DNA from: JBGPYB01 sp041493035 | GTDB lineage: Bacteria > Acidobacteriota > Vicinamibacteria > Fen-336 | Assembly (NCBI GenBank): GCA_041493035.1 | Contig: JBGPYB010000025.1 | Span: 1 to 39,012 of the forward strand | Length of the DNA stretch: 39,012 nucleotides | Reading direction: 5' to 3' | In this document: positions 24,057-32,806 of the stretch, piece by piece | Layout of the letters: the number at the start of each line of letters is the position of its first letter | Position numbering within the stretch: the first letter of the stretch is position 1 | The notes under the pieces: generated by a model | What the model was told of the DNA's origin: nothing | Database searches by the model: none | What the model saw: only the letters and a program-made list of their open reading frames with translations | Position numbers and translations under genes: made by a program

Positions 24057-24872
24057 ATGCGCAACAAGAAGGCGTTCCTCGCCGGCTTCGTGCTGGCGGG
24101 AGGGTTGCTCGGAGGGCCGATCGTGATGGCGACGGGATCGTCGGGCACGAACATCCCGACGGCCGCGCCGTCCCCGCCGCCGACGTCGTGCAGCACAGGT
24201 CTGTTTCAAATGGCGGTGAGTAGCGGGCCGTCGGTCGTGAGCTGTTCCGCGGCGGGTGGGCAGTGTACCGAGATCGAGTACGAGGTGGTTTCCGGCGGAA
24301 CTCCGGATCACGTCGCCGTGGTCGAGGGCGTTGGCGTGTGGTACGTGGATGGACCTGGCAACCAGTGGTACAAGCCCTGCGCGGGAGACGAGGTGACCGA
24401 TCTCGGCGAGCATTCCTGTCACGAGCAGGCGGTGAAGGTCAACCCGACTGACTTGGTCAAGAAGTTCAAGGTGGGCCTGGCGGGACAGAGAAAATCCAGT
24501 CCGACGACCATAGCCACCAAGAAGGGCAGCAAGACCGGGGCCTGCAGGATTCTCGGCATCGGCCTGGAGGCTGGGCCCGGCCCCCTCGACATCGTCACGA
24601 CGAGCAAGACCGTTAACTTCGGCGAGTGCATCGTCACGGTGAACACACCTGCGACGGGTGGGGTGGTCGTTGAAATTGACCCGGCCTCTCCGTCCGGATG
24701 CACCCTGCTTGACTCCGAGGGAACCGAGCTGAAGGACGTGACGCTCACGGTGCCTGGGCATGTGGGCACCGGGCTGCAGGCTGAATCGTTCAGTTTCGTC
24801 ACCCAGGGCTCCAAGTGCTGGTCGACCGTGATCCCCACCCCCAATGGGAAGCTGTATACCGTCTGCAAATGA
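24057..24872 (+). CDS. Secreted Cys-rich protein of unknown function
   Basis: The 271-aa product is unrecognised. It has a clear signal peptide (MRNKKAFLAGFVLAGGLLGG, cleavage near residue 26), a short Pro/Ser-rich segment (SPPPTSCS), and ten cysteines spread over the mature chain, suggesting up to five disulfides. The composition (Gly, Thr, Val, no membrane helices) suggests a beta-rich extracellular or periplasmic protein. The ATG at 24057 has an excellent ribosome binding site (AAAGGAGAA). It directly follows the FecR-TPR-barrel gene and is probably co-transcribed, so it may be cargo or a surface partner of that barrel; this is inference from position. Confidence 0.7.
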   Translation: MRNKKAFLAGFVLAGGLLGGPIVMATGSSGTNIPTAAPSPPPTSCSTGLFQMAVSSGPSVVSCSAAGGQCTEIEYEVVSGGTPDHVAVVEGVGVWYVDGPGNQWYKPCAGDEVTDLGEHSCHEQAVKVNPTDLVKKFKVGLAGQRKSSPTTIATKKGSKTGACRILGIGLEAGPGPLDIVTTSKTVNFGECIVTVNTPATGGVVVEIDPASPSGCTLLDSEGTELKDVTLTVPGHVGTGLQAESFSFVTQGSKCWSTVIPTPNGKLYTVCK

Positions 24873-24887
24873 GTGAGTCGCTCCGTA

Positions 24888-24928
24888 GCGGCATGCCGGG
24901 GGATCCGCTGAGCTCCCCGGCATGCCGC
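24888..24928. terminator. Strong hairpin between convergent genes
   Basis: GCGGCATGCCGGGG (24888-24901) pairs perfectly with CCCCGGCATGCCGC (24915-24928) around a 13-nt loop, 15 bp after the secreted-protein stop. No T-tract follows, but the position between convergent genes suggests a transcription barrier or 3'-end stabiliser. Confidence 0.6.
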
Positions 24929-24951
24929 GGGCGGCGTATCCGGCCGGCCCT

Positions 24952-24983
24952 CCCCGTGCGGGGCGCTTTGTGCCCGCACGGGG
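24952..24983. terminator. Second hairpin between convergent genes
   Basis: CCCCGTGCGGG (24952-24962) pairs perfectly with CCCGCACGGGG (24973-24983) around a 10-nt loop. It lies about 50 bp beyond the stop codon of the leftward kinase gene (25035) and could terminate that transcript. Confidence 0.5.
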
Positions 24984-25034
24984 GACTTGGTCCGTGCTGT
25001 TCCCTGAGGAACCAGTCCGCGCCGTTCGCCCGGC

Positions 25035-27794
25035 TCAGCGAAGGGGAGCGTCCTTGACCGCCTGGACGAAATCCTTGGCCGCCGCGTAGCGCTCCTCGCG
25101 GTTCTTGGCCAGAGCGTTGCGAAGGATCTCGTCCCATGTGGTGTGGAGCTTGACGTCGAGCGCCGAGGGCTGAACCGGACTCGCCTTGATGATCGCGAAC
25201 ATCAGGGAGGTGATCGTCTCGCCGGTGAAGGGCTTCTTGCCGGTGAGCAGCTCGTAGAGGATCACGCCGAGGGAGAAGATGTCGCTCCGGGCGTCGATCT
25301 TCTCGCCGTTGATCTGCTCCGGGGACATGTACGCGGGCGTGCCCATCACGCTCCCGGTCCGCGTCAGAGTCGATTCCACGATCCGGGCAATGCCGAAGTC
25401 CATGACCTTCACTATGCCGGTCTTGGAGATCATGATGTTGTCGGGTTTGACGTCGCGATGGAAGATGCCCTTCTGGTGAGCGTAGTCGAGGCCCGTCCCG
25501 GCGTGACAGATGACGTGCTTTATCTGGGCGAGGGTCAGGCGCTGCTTCTTCATCATCTGCGCGAGACTGTCTCCTTCAACGAACTCCATGACGATATAGG
25601 ACATGCCGAGGGCTTCCCCCAGATCGAAGACGGTCACGATGTTGGGGTGCGTGAGCTGCCCGGCGGTCTGGCCCTCCCGATAGAAGCGCTGACGCATCTC
25701 GATGACCTGTGAGGCGTCGAGGTCCGAGTCGACACGGATCGTCTTGAGGGCGGCCCGGCGGTGGATGACCGTGTCGTGGACCAGATACACGTCTCCCATG
25801 CCGCCGCGGCCAATGTGCTTCTCGACCTCGTAACGTCCGAAGACCGCGCCCGGAAGGAGGGGGCCGCTTGGGGCGGGCGCGGCGACCGGACCGGTACCGG
25901 GGCGGGGCGTACCCAGGGCGGCGGAGGGCGCGGCGACCGGACCGGTACCGGGGCGGGGCGTACCCAGGGCGGCGGGGGGCACGGCGACCGGACCGGTACC
26001 GGGGCGGGGCGTACCCACGGCGGCGGTGGGCGCGATCTGATGCGTTGGCGCCGCGGAGGGACGGGCCTGGGTGGGCAGGTGCGTGTCGACGTCGGCGTCC
26101 GGCCCTGACGGGACAGGCGGACCGGCGGGGGACATGTCGGTCACGGCTTCGTATTCGGGCGTGCGCTCGGCCAAGTCGGCCCCGGCCGGCTGAGCTAGCG
26201 TCGGCGCCTCTCCCAAAGAAGGCACCGGCGCCACGAAGACGCCCGTGCCGACGCCGGTTTGGGTGAGGCGCTCCATGCGGCGGGCCACGTCCTCGAACCC
26301 GGGGTCGACGTCGAAGATTCTCTTGTAAACGAGGAGCGCCTTGTCGCGCAGCGCGCGGTTCTCGTAGTCGAGACCGAGGTTCACGTAGACGAGCTTCATG
26401 TCGTCGGTCAGGGGCAGCTTGCCAAAGGTCGCGAGCGCCATGTCGAGCATTCCTTTTTCCTGGAAGCTGAGCCCGAGGAGTTTCTGGCTCTCGACCTTCT
26501 CGGCGCCGACATCGCGCGTCTCGCGCTCGCTCGCCGTGAGTCTGAGCACCACCATCAAGCCCAGAGGCACGACGAGTGCGAGCCCGGGGTAGAAGACCTT
26601 GACCCAGACGCCCTTCTGCACGAGCAGGAAGCCCGCGCCCCCCATGACGAGCAGCGCCAGGACGGGGACCCCGACGAGCAGCAGCCGCGTTGACAGGCGG
26701 GGCAGCAGCCAGACGTTGAGTCCGCACACGGCAAAGAACAACCCCCACTCCAGTAGCCAGGCCCAGAGGGGCGCCTGGGCGAAGTCGAAGCGGAAGACGT
26801 TGTCCAGGAACGTGGCGTAGATCAGGACCCCCGGAGCCTTGACGGCGAACGGAAAGGCCCGGTCGTCGAGACCGTCCGCCGTGCCGGCAACCAGCACGGC
26901 CTTGCCACGAAACGCGTCGTCGGGCACGTCTCCGCGCACGACGTCCAGAAAGGAGTACAGGGGGAAGGCCTTCGCTGCTTCGGCCGGCCAGTTGAGCAAC
27001 ACCTCACCCGAGGCCGACACCGGGATGTCCCACTGTCCCATCGTGACGACGCCGTCGGCTAGCCCGATCTCGTGCAGGGGTATCCCCGTGAAGACGCGCG
27101 CCAGCTGGAGGCCCAGCGACGGATAGACCCTGTCCCCATGCTGGATGACCAGAGGCAGGACCCGGATTCGCCCGTCCTCGCTCGCGACGGTACGCACGTG
27201 GCCAATGGCTACGGCGGCACCGGCTAGCGCGGGTTCGGGCTCGATGAGAGTAGGAGCCGGGGGGATGGCCAACGACTCGAGCCGGGGAAGTGCTTTGGCC
27301 TGGAGCCCGTTCTTCTGCATCACGGCCGAGGCAGGAGTCCCCGGAGGGGACGGGTCGCCGACACGAGTGAACTCGTAGCCGAAGACGACGTTCCCGGCCT
27401 TCTTCATGGCCTCGGCCAGGAGCCGGCTGTTCGGCGCTTCGCGCGCGAGCTCGCCGAACGTGAAGTCGAAGCCAATCACGCGCGCGCCCGCTTTGGCGAG
27501 CCGCTCGACGAGGGGCACGTATTCGCTCCGCGGCCAGGCGGGCGGGCCGAAACGTCCGAGGCTCTTCTCGTCGATGGCGACGATCACGACCTGCGCGCTC
27601 GGTGTCCGGGTGCCGCGAAGGGACTGCCAGCGGTCGAGAAGCACCAGGTCGGGGATTCGCAGGATCGGCGCGAGCTCCGCGCCGAGACGCACTACGACGA
27701 GGAGTGCTACCGCCACGGCGGCCCACCTTCGCAGGCGGCTGCGCGCGATGAGCGCCTCGTCGAAGAGCCGGCTTCCTTCGTCGCTCATGGGCAT
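25035..27794 (-). CDS. CHASE2-domain serine/threonine protein kinase
   Basis: The 919-aa protein is a membrane-bound sensor kinase. An N-terminal helix (about 22-42) is followed by a periplasmic CHASE2 domain (about 45-340; VVIVAIDEKSLGRFG, then RGKAVLVAGTADGLDD) and three further helices (about 345-420). A short TPR-like section (about 435-500) and a Pro/Ala-rich linker with three 17-residue repeats precede a complete PknB-type kinase domain (about 655-915). Kinase motifs are all present: GRGGMGDVY, AALKTI (ATP-binding lysine), HRDVKPDN, DFG and MSPE. It probably senses an envelope stimulus and phosphorylates cytoplasmic targets. CHASE2-kinases and FecR proteins are both envelope-sensing modules, and a FecR-TPR-barrel gene lies convergent to it. 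The start is ATG at 27794 (or 27788), 9 nt after TAGCAT. Confidence 0.88.
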   Translation of the reverse strand: MPMSDEGSRLFDEALIARSRLRRWAAVAVALLVVVRLGAELAPILRIPDLVLLDRWQSLRGTRTPSAQVVIVAIDEKSLGRFGPPAWPRSEYVPLVERLAKAGARVIGFDFTFGELAREAPNSRLLAEAMKKAGNVVFGYEFTRVGDPSPPGTPASAVMQKNGLQAKALPRLESLAIPPAPTLIEPEPALAGAAVAIGHVRTVASEDGRIRVLPLVIQHGDRVYPSLGLQLARVFTGIPLHEIGLADGVVTMGQWDIPVSASGEVLLNWPAEAAKAFPLYSFLDVVRGDVPDDAFRGKAVLVAGTADGLDDRAFPFAVKAPGVLIYATFLDNVFRFDFAQAPLWAWLLEWGLFFAVCGLNVWLLPRLSTRLLLVGVPVLALLVMGGAGFLLVQKGVWVKVFYPGLALVVPLGLMVVLRLTASERETRDVGAEKVESQKLLGLSFQEKGMLDMALATFGKLPLTDDMKLVYVNLGLDYENRALRDKALLVYKRIFDVDPGFEDVARRMERLTQTGVGTGVFVAPVPSLGEAPTLAQPAGADLAERTPEYEAVTDMSPAGPPVPSGPDADVDTHLPTQARPSAAPTHQIAPTAAVGTPRPGTGPVAVPPAALGTPRPGTGPVAAPSAALGTPRPGTGPVAAPAPSGPLLPGAVFGRYEVEKHIGRGGMGDVYLVHDTVIHRRAALKTIRVDSDLDASQVIEMRQRFYREGQTAGQLTHPNIVTVFDLGEALGMSYIVMEFVEGDSLAQMMKKQRLTLAQIKHVICHAGTGLDYAHQKGIFHRDVKPDNIMISKTGIVKVMDFGIARIVESTLTRTGSVMGTPAYMSPEQINGEKIDARSDIFSLGVILYELLTGKKPFTGETITSLMFAIIKASPVQPSALDVKLHTTWDEILRNALAKNREERYAAAKDFVQAVKDAPLR
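25880..26032. repeat. Three tandem 51-bp repeats inside the kinase gene
   Basis: Three nearly identical 51-bp units begin at 25880, 25931 and 25982. Each encodes 17 residues (ALGTPRPGTGPVAAPSA in the middle copy) in the linker between the membrane part and the kinase domain. In-frame period and near identity suggest recent slippage or recombination, so copy number could vary between strains. Confidence 0.9.
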
Positions 27795-27803
27795 TGGGCG
27801 CCT

Positions 27804-27809
27804 ATGCTA
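27804..27809 (-). promoter_or_regulatory. -10-like element of kinase gene
   Basis: On the minus strand TAGCAT (27809-27804) lies 9 nt before the first ATG of the kinase gene at 27794. No ribosome binding site and no clear -35 are seen, so this rests on similarity to the other short-leader promoters in the window. Confidence 0.3.
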
Positions 27810-27872
27810 GCAAAGGCCCCCTGCCCAAGCCAGCAAAGCACCGTCGGGGCGTCGTGGAGTGACTCGGACGGC

Positions 27873-29207
27873 CTAGTGGGCCCCGCTCGCTCCCGCGAGC
27901 TTGGCCTGGACCCGCTGCCGGCGCTTCGCGAGATCGGCTCCCGTGCGGCCTCCGCCGATGCCCCGCGCCGACAGGAGGCCGAGGGCCTGGTCCACCGCGG
28001 CCAGCGAGGCCGCGAGGTCGCGGCTCCGGTGCTCGTGGTGGATCGCCAGCTCGCGCAGCGCCAGAAGGTCCCCCGCGTCCGCGGCCTGTACCCACAGCTC
28101 GGCGGCACGGTCGTGGTTACGCGCCCGCTTGGCCCGCGATGCCAGGCGGACGAGCGCCGCCACACGGAGCGCACCTCGGTCGGTCTCGACCGTGCGCCTG
28201 TACTCCGCCTCCGAGCGCTCGTAGAGGCGCGCCCGCTCGAGGACCCGCGCCAGGCTCAGGACGTCCCGCGGGTCTTCGGCCAAGCCCTCCTCGACCCAGT
28301 GGCAGGCCGTGACCGCCAGCGCCGCCAGCGACACGATGTCGATCCGGTTGTGTTCGAAGACGCGCGCCATGGCCCGCGCGTCGCGGCGGCGGACATAGTC
28401 GAAGTAGATCCCCGGGATCGCTTCTCCCGGGATGTCTCCGTGACGGCGCACTCCCAGGAGCTCCGCCTCGAGGACCTGGAGGCGGCACGACTCGAGGCGC
28501 GCCTTCCAGAGGCGCCGGGCCGGGTGAAGCAGGTCGAGATGGGGAGCGTCGGAAAGGGGGAAACGCTGGCGATCGAGACGGTAGCGTGTCTCGAGGAGGG
28601 GGACGTCGAACATCTTGCCGTTGAAGGTCACGATGCGCTGGAAGCGCCGGAGATCCTCGGCGAGCGCCGACAGGAGCGCTGGCTCCTCGTGGTAGTCCCG
28701 CATGAAGTACTGGCGGAGGACGAAGCGGTCGCCGTCCACGAAGCCGATCCCCACGAGGAACGCGGCGGTCCCCGTCCCGCCGGCCAGCCCCGTCGTCTCG
28801 GTGTCCAGGAACACGGCCTCGCGAAGGTCGAAGGAATCGAGCGCCGGCTCCCCGGTCAGGACGCCGACGCTGCCGGGGACGAGGTTGCGAAAGCGCGACA
28901 GGGAAACTTCGCCGTGGCGCGTCTCCAGGTGAAGCTCGCTGTCGATGCGAAAGCACTCCCCTCGATCGTTCAGGACGCGATGCCCCTGAACCATCTCCTC
29001 AAGCGCCGCGTGACGCACCGGGGACGCCCCTCGGCCGCGTGCGGTGGCCGCGACCAGCCGTTCGAGGCGCGCCTTGAGCGTGAGAGCTTCGTCCCCGGGC
29101 GTCTCCCCCAGCACCGCCTGCTCGAGGCCGTCCAGGTCGCCGACGGGAGGAACGCCTGTGGTCCGCCGTAGACGCCGCAGCTTGTCGTGAAGGCCGCCGT
29201 CGCTCAC
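27873..29207 (-). CDS. mrfB: MrfB/YprB-like 3'-5' exonuclease with TPR region
   Basis: The 444-aa protein has an RNase H-fold DEDD exonuclease domain (about 130-300). ExoI is VFLDTETTGLAGGTGTAAF, ExoII NGKMFDVPLLE and ExoIII HNRIDIVSLA. The C-terminal part (about 320-430) is helical-repeat/TPR-like. In Bacillus subtilis MrfB (YprB) works with the helicase MrfA (YprA) in an excision pathway for mitomycin C damage. Here the two genes are adjacent and coupled by a GTGA overlap, strongly supporting the same assignment. Start is GTG at 29207. Confidence 0.85.
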   Translation of the reverse strand: MSDGGLHDKLRRLRRTTGVPPVGDLDGLEQAVLGETPGDEALTLKARLERLVAATARGRGASPVRHAALEEMVQGHRVLNDRGECFRIDSELHLETRHGEVSLSRFRNLVPGSVGVLTGEPALDSFDLREAVFLDTETTGLAGGTGTAAFLVGIGFVDGDRFVLRQYFMRDYHEEPALLSALAEDLRRFQRIVTFNGKMFDVPLLETRYRLDRQRFPLSDAPHLDLLHPARRLWKARLESCRLQVLEAELLGVRRHGDIPGEAIPGIYFDYVRRRDARAMARVFEHNRIDIVSLAALAVTACHWVEEGLAEDPRDVLSLARVLERARLYERSEAEYRRTVETDRGALRVAALVRLASRAKRARNHDRAAELWVQAADAGDLLALRELAIHHEHRSRDLAASLAAVDQALGLLSARGIGGGRTGADLAKRRQRVQAKLAGASGAH

Positions 29208-31591
29208 GCGACGATGGCTCGGAGCAGCGTCAACGCCACTTCCTTGCCACGGCTACCGACCTCTCCCGCGGGGCCGACGCACGACGGGCAGCCGTCGCGA
29301 CAGGCGCAGCCGGCGATCAGGGACAGGCTCTCTTGCAGCAGCCGGCGGTGGAGGCGGTAGAGCGGCTCCGAGAGGCCGATGCCGCCGGGGTAGTTGTCGT
29401 AAAGGAAGACGTTCGGCTCGTAGTCCGGCCCCGGCGCGGGCTCCTCGCGCCCCTTCCAGCCGAGGCGCATCATCCCCCGCTCGATGCGCGCCTCTCCCTG
29501 GCCGTTGTCCCCCAGAGCCACGCCCAGGTCGTGGCGATCGCACATCAGGAAGAGGGCCGCCATCTGCCCCAGGGTGTACGAGAGGCCCACGACGCCGTCG
29601 CGCCGTTCCTCTCCCGTGAACGGCAGCGAGGCCATGATCTCCCGCGGCACCGTGAGCCAGTAGGCCGTCGTGTGCATCTGGTTCTCGGGCATCTGCAGCT
29701 CGCCCGAACCGACGTTCTCGTTGGTGTAGAACTTGATCTTCTTGAACCCCACAACCTGGGACGTGACGTGGACCTCGCCGTGGTTGCGCCGGGCGTTCGC
29801 CACCGGCTCTTCGTCGAAGCGATCGAGGATCTTGACCTTGGTGTAGGTGATGGCGTCGGTGTAATAGTCCACGTCGGCCTCGCGAACGTGGACCCGGCGT
29901 TCCTCGTGGTCGTACTTCTCGACGAAGTAGCTGCGCCCCTCCAGGATGTAGACGGCCTTCTCGTGAACCATGGACGGCGCGCTGTCGTAGTCCACCTCGG
30001 CGATGATCCGGGGTTCTCCCGTGATGTCCTGCACCACGAAGTTGTCCGAAGAGACGCTGCGCAGCGACACGGCGTCGGCCGGGTAGCTCTCGCTCGTCCA
30101 GTGCCAGCGGTCCCCCGCACGGTGAAGAAGCTTCTCTTCCTCGAGGAACGTCAGGATCTCGGCCAGGTCCTCCTTCCCGAAGCCTTCTTCAACCGTGAAG
30201 GGGAGCTCGAAGGCCGCGCACTTCACGTGGCTCACGAGGATTTGCAGGTTGTCCGGGTTGATCCGGCCCTGCTCCACGGGAGCGCCGAAGAAATAGTCGG
30301 GGTTCTGGGCGATGAATTGGTTGAGGGGCGTCGAGTTGGCCACGAGCACGGCCACCGACGTGCCGGCGCGCCGGCCGGCGCGACCCGCCTGCTGCCACGC
30401 CGAGGCGACGCTCCCCGGATAGCCGAGCAGAATGGCCGCGTCCAGACTGCCGATGTCGATCCCCAGCTCGAGGGCGTTCGTCGAGACCACCCCCAGGACC
30501 GATCCCTCGCGCAGCCCGCGTTCGATCTCCCGCCGCTTCTGCGGAAGATAGCCGCCGCGATAGCCGCGGATGACGCCTTCAGAGCCCGGGCGTTTCTCTA
30601 GAGCTTCCTTGAGATAGGTCACCAGGATCTCGGTGGAAAGGCGCGACGGTGCAAAGACGATGGTCTGGAGCCCCTTCGTCAGGAACGACAGCGCCACGTC
30701 CCGCGCGCAGCCAAGGGCCGACTTGCGGATCCCTAGCTGGCGGTTCACCACCGGCGGGTTGTAGATCGCGAAGTATTTTTCCCCGCGCGGCGCGCCACTC
30801 TCGTCGATCAGCGCCATTTCGCGGCCGGTGAGAGCCTCCGCCAGCTCCTTCGGGTTTCCGATTGTGGCCGACGAGCAGAGGAACTGCGGGTCCGAGCCGT
30901 AGAAGCGGCAGAGGCGATGCAGCCGCCGGAACAGGTTCGCCACGTGGGAGCCGTAGACACCGCGGTGGGTGTGAAGCTCGTCCACGATGACGTACTTCAG
31001 GTTCTCGAAAAGCTTCACCCACTTGGTGTGGTGCGGCAGGATCCCCTTGTGCAGCATGTCCGGGTTCGTGACCACGATGTGGGCACGGGCGCGGATGGCC
31101 TTCCGCGCGTCCTGCGGCGTGTCGCCGTCGTAGGTGAAGGTGCCTATGTCGGCGCCGAGGGCCTCGATCGTGGCGTACAGCTCGGCGAGCTGGTCCTGGG
31201 CCAGGGCTTTTGTCGGGAAAAGGTAGAGGGCGCGGGTGTCGGAGTCCTTGAGGACGCGGTCCAGGACGGGAAGGTTGTAGCAGAGCGTCTTCCCCGACGC
31301 GGTGGGAGTCACGACCACGATGTTGCGCCCCTCCTGCACGGCGTCGTACGCGAGGCGCTGGTGGGTGTAGAGGTGCTCGAAGCCCCGGGATCGGAGCACC
31401 TCGAGCAGCTTCGGATGAAGCCCCGCGGGAAAGTCGGCGAAGCGGGGGGGCCGGGCCGGGAAGTGCTTGAGCGCCGTCAGAACGGGCTCGGCGCCTAGGG
31501 TCTTCTCGACCTCCAGGGCCTTGAGGGCCGCCATGAGGGAGGCTTCGCCTTCCTCGGGACGCAGGGCGATCTGTTGGCTCACGTGGCGCAT
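29204..31591 (-). CDS. mrfA: MrfA/YprA-like DEAD/DEAH-box helicase
   Basis: The 795-aa superfamily 2 helicase has Walker A TPTASGKT (about residue 86), the Walker B-type VIVDELHTHRGVYG (about 195), SSATIG (about 235) and QQAGRAGRR (about 395). The C-terminal region is of the DUF1998 type and ends in the zinc-binding cysteine cluster CACRDGCPSC (about 766-775), as in MrfA. The family unwinds DNA 3'-5' in repair of mitomycin-type lesions. AGGAGAGG directly precedes the ATG at 31591. It diverges from folE across 72 bp. Confidence 0.9.
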   Translation of the reverse strand: MRHVSQQIALRPEEGEASLMAALKALEVEKTLGAEPVLTALKHFPARPPRFADFPAGLHPKLLEVLRSRGFEHLYTHQRLAYDAVQEGRNIVVVTPTASGKTLCYNLPVLDRVLKDSDTRALYLFPTKALAQDQLAELYATIEALGADIGTFTYDGDTPQDARKAIRARAHIVVTNPDMLHKGILPHHTKWVKLFENLKYVIVDELHTHRGVYGSHVANLFRRLHRLCRFYGSDPQFLCSSATIGNPKELAEALTGREMALIDESGAPRGEKYFAIYNPPVVNRQLGIRKSALGCARDVALSFLTKGLQTIVFAPSRLSTEILVTYLKEALEKRPGSEGVIRGYRGGYLPQKRREIERGLREGSVLGVVSTNALELGIDIGSLDAAILLGYPGSVASAWQQAGRAGRRAGTSVAVLVANSTPLNQFIAQNPDYFFGAPVEQGRINPDNLQILVSHVKCAAFELPFTVEEGFGKEDLAEILTFLEEEKLLHRAGDRWHWTSESYPADAVSLRSVSSDNFVVQDITGEPRIIAEVDYDSAPSMVHEKAVYILEGRSYFVEKYDHEERRVHVREADVDYYTDAITYTKVKILDRFDEEPVANARRNHGEVHVTSQVVGFKKIKFYTNENVGSGELQMPENQMHTTAYWLTVPREIMASLPFTGEERRDGVVGLSYTLGQMAALFLMCDRHDLGVALGDNGQGEARIERGMMRLGWKGREEPAPGPDYEPNVFLYDNYPGGIGLSEPLYRLHRRLLQESLSLIAGCACRDGCPSCVGPAGEVGSRGKEVALTLLRAIVA

Positions 31592-31649
31592 CCTCTCCTG
31601 GAAGGGTGCCAGGCGGGGTCCGTCACTACCATTCGTTGGGGGACGGGGC

Positions 31650-31655
31650 TAGACT
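31650..31655 (+). promoter_or_regulatory. -10-like element of folE
   Basis: TAGACT lies 8 nt before the folE ATG at 31664. No ribosome binding site is present. The hexamer is identical to those before the FTR1 fusion (13483) and the large membrane protein (19752, minus). Confidence 0.4.
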
Positions 31656-31663
31656 CGCGCGAT

Positions 31664-32242
31664 ATGGGTGACTCCCACGACATTCGCAAGCACGTACGGG
31701 CGATCCTGGCCGGCCTGGGCGAGGACGCCGACCGGGAAGGGCTCGAAAAGACCCCCGAACGGGTCGAAAAGGCCCTCAAGTTCATGACCCAGGGGTACTC
31801 GCAAGATGCGGGCAAGGTGATCAACGATGCCTTGTTCAAGGTCGACTACGACGAGATGGTCATCATCAAGGACATCGACATGTTCAGCATGTGCGAGCAC
31901 CACCTCCTCCCGTTCTTCGGCAAGGCCCACGTGGCCTATATCCCTGACGGCAAAGTGATGGGCTTGTCGAAGGTGCCACGCCTCGTGGACATGTTCGCGC
32001 GGCGGCTGCAGGTCCAGGAGCGCCTGACGGTCCAGCTAGCCGACACGATCATGCAAAAGGTCAAGCCCAAGGGCGTGGGCGTGGTCATCGAGGCCATGCA
32101 TTTCTGCATGATCATGCGAGGCGTCGAGAAGCAGAACTCCGTTGCCGTAACGTCCTGCATGCGCGGCGTTTTCCACGACCAGAAGCAGACGCGGGACGAG
32201 TTCCTCTCGCTCATCAAGAAGAAACACACCGGCCTCGGCTAG
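31664..32242 (+). CDS. folE: GTP cyclohydrolase I
   Basis: The 192-aa type IA enzyme converts GTP to 7,8-dihydroneopterin triphosphate, the first step of folate or biopterin synthesis. The zinc ligands are visible in MCEHHLLPF (about 76-84) and the Cys of AMHFCMIMRG (about 142-151). SKVPRLVDMFARRLQVQERL is the other family signature. ATG at 31664 gives a slightly short N-terminus compared with many homologues but begins at the conserved helix. The thioesterase gene follows after 2 bp, so the two are co-transcribed. Confidence 0.95.
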   Translation: MGDSHDIRKHVRAILAGLGEDADREGLEKTPERVEKALKFMTQGYSQDAGKVINDALFKVDYDEMVIIKDIDMFSMCEHHLLPFFGKAHVAYIPDGKVMGLSKVPRLVDMFARRLQVQERLTVQLADTIMQKVKPKGVGVVIEAMHFCMIMRGVEKQNSVAVTSCMRGVFHDQKQTRDEFLSLIKKKHTGLG

Positions 32243-32244
32243 CC

Positions 32245-32703
32245 TTGGACTCGCTCCAGGACCGCTTCGCGCCGCAGGACCGCTGCTTCGGCTGCGGACC
32301 CGCCAACGACAAGGGGCTGCGCATCAAGAGCCGCGTCGAGGGGGACGAGGTGGTGGCCGACTGGACTCCCGAGGCTCACCACGAAGCCTTCCCCGGCGTC
32401 GTGAACGGCGGGATCGTCGGCGCGCTGCTCGACTGCCACAGCAACTGGACGGCGGCCTGGCACCTGATGACTCGCGACGGCCTGGCGGCCCCGCCGGCCA
32501 CGGTCACCGCCGAGTTCCACGTCAAGCTGAAGCGGCCGACGCCTTCGACCGCTCCGCTCCGTGTGCGGGCGCGGGTGGCACATTCCACAGGCCGACGGGC
32601 CGCGGTCGACGCTACCGTCGAGTCGGGGGGTGTGGTTACCGCGACCTGCCACGCCGTGTTCGTCGCCGTCCCCGCCGATCACCCGGCCGCGAACCGCTGG
32701 TAG
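32245..32703 (+). CDS. PaaI-like hotdog-fold thioesterase
   Basis: The 152-aa protein is a single hotdog domain that probably hydrolyses an acyl-CoA thioester. The N-terminal CFGCGPANDKGLRIK and the central PGVVNGGIVGALLDCH (about 53-68), with the catalytic-region Asn/Gly/Asp, fit the PaaI/YbgC-like group. Substrate is unknown. The TTG start at 32245 lies 2 bp after the folE stop, so translation is probably coupled, though a pathway link to folate is not expected. Confidence 0.85.
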   Translation: MDSLQDRFAPQDRCFGCGPANDKGLRIKSRVEGDEVVADWTPEAHHEAFPGVVNGGIVGALLDCHSNWTAAWHLMTRDGLAAPPATVTAEFHVKLKRPTPSTAPLRVRARVAHSTGRRAAVDATVESGGVVTATCHAVFVAVPADHPAANRW

Positions 32704-32771
32704 GCTGTCCGGAACCTGAAGGTCGGGGTCCAACCCCGAGCCGTCGATCGCATGCGCCGGTGCCTGTCGCA

Positions 32772-32800
32772 TTGACGCTTCCGACGAGGCCGCGCAGAAT
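32772..32800 (+). promoter_or_regulatory. Promoter of CPBP protease gene
   Basis: TTGACG (32772-32777) and CAGAAT (32795-32800) are separated by 17 bp. The ATG at 32807 lies only 6 nt downstream, so the transcript would be leaderless. Confidence 0.45.
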
Positions 32801-32806
32801 CCACCG

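Noticed and set aside
24888..24983. Palindromes between convergent genes as CRISPR repeats or attC
   Set aside because: The two hairpins differ in sequence, have no spacers of regular length and lack the attC core boxes; terminator-like function fits better.
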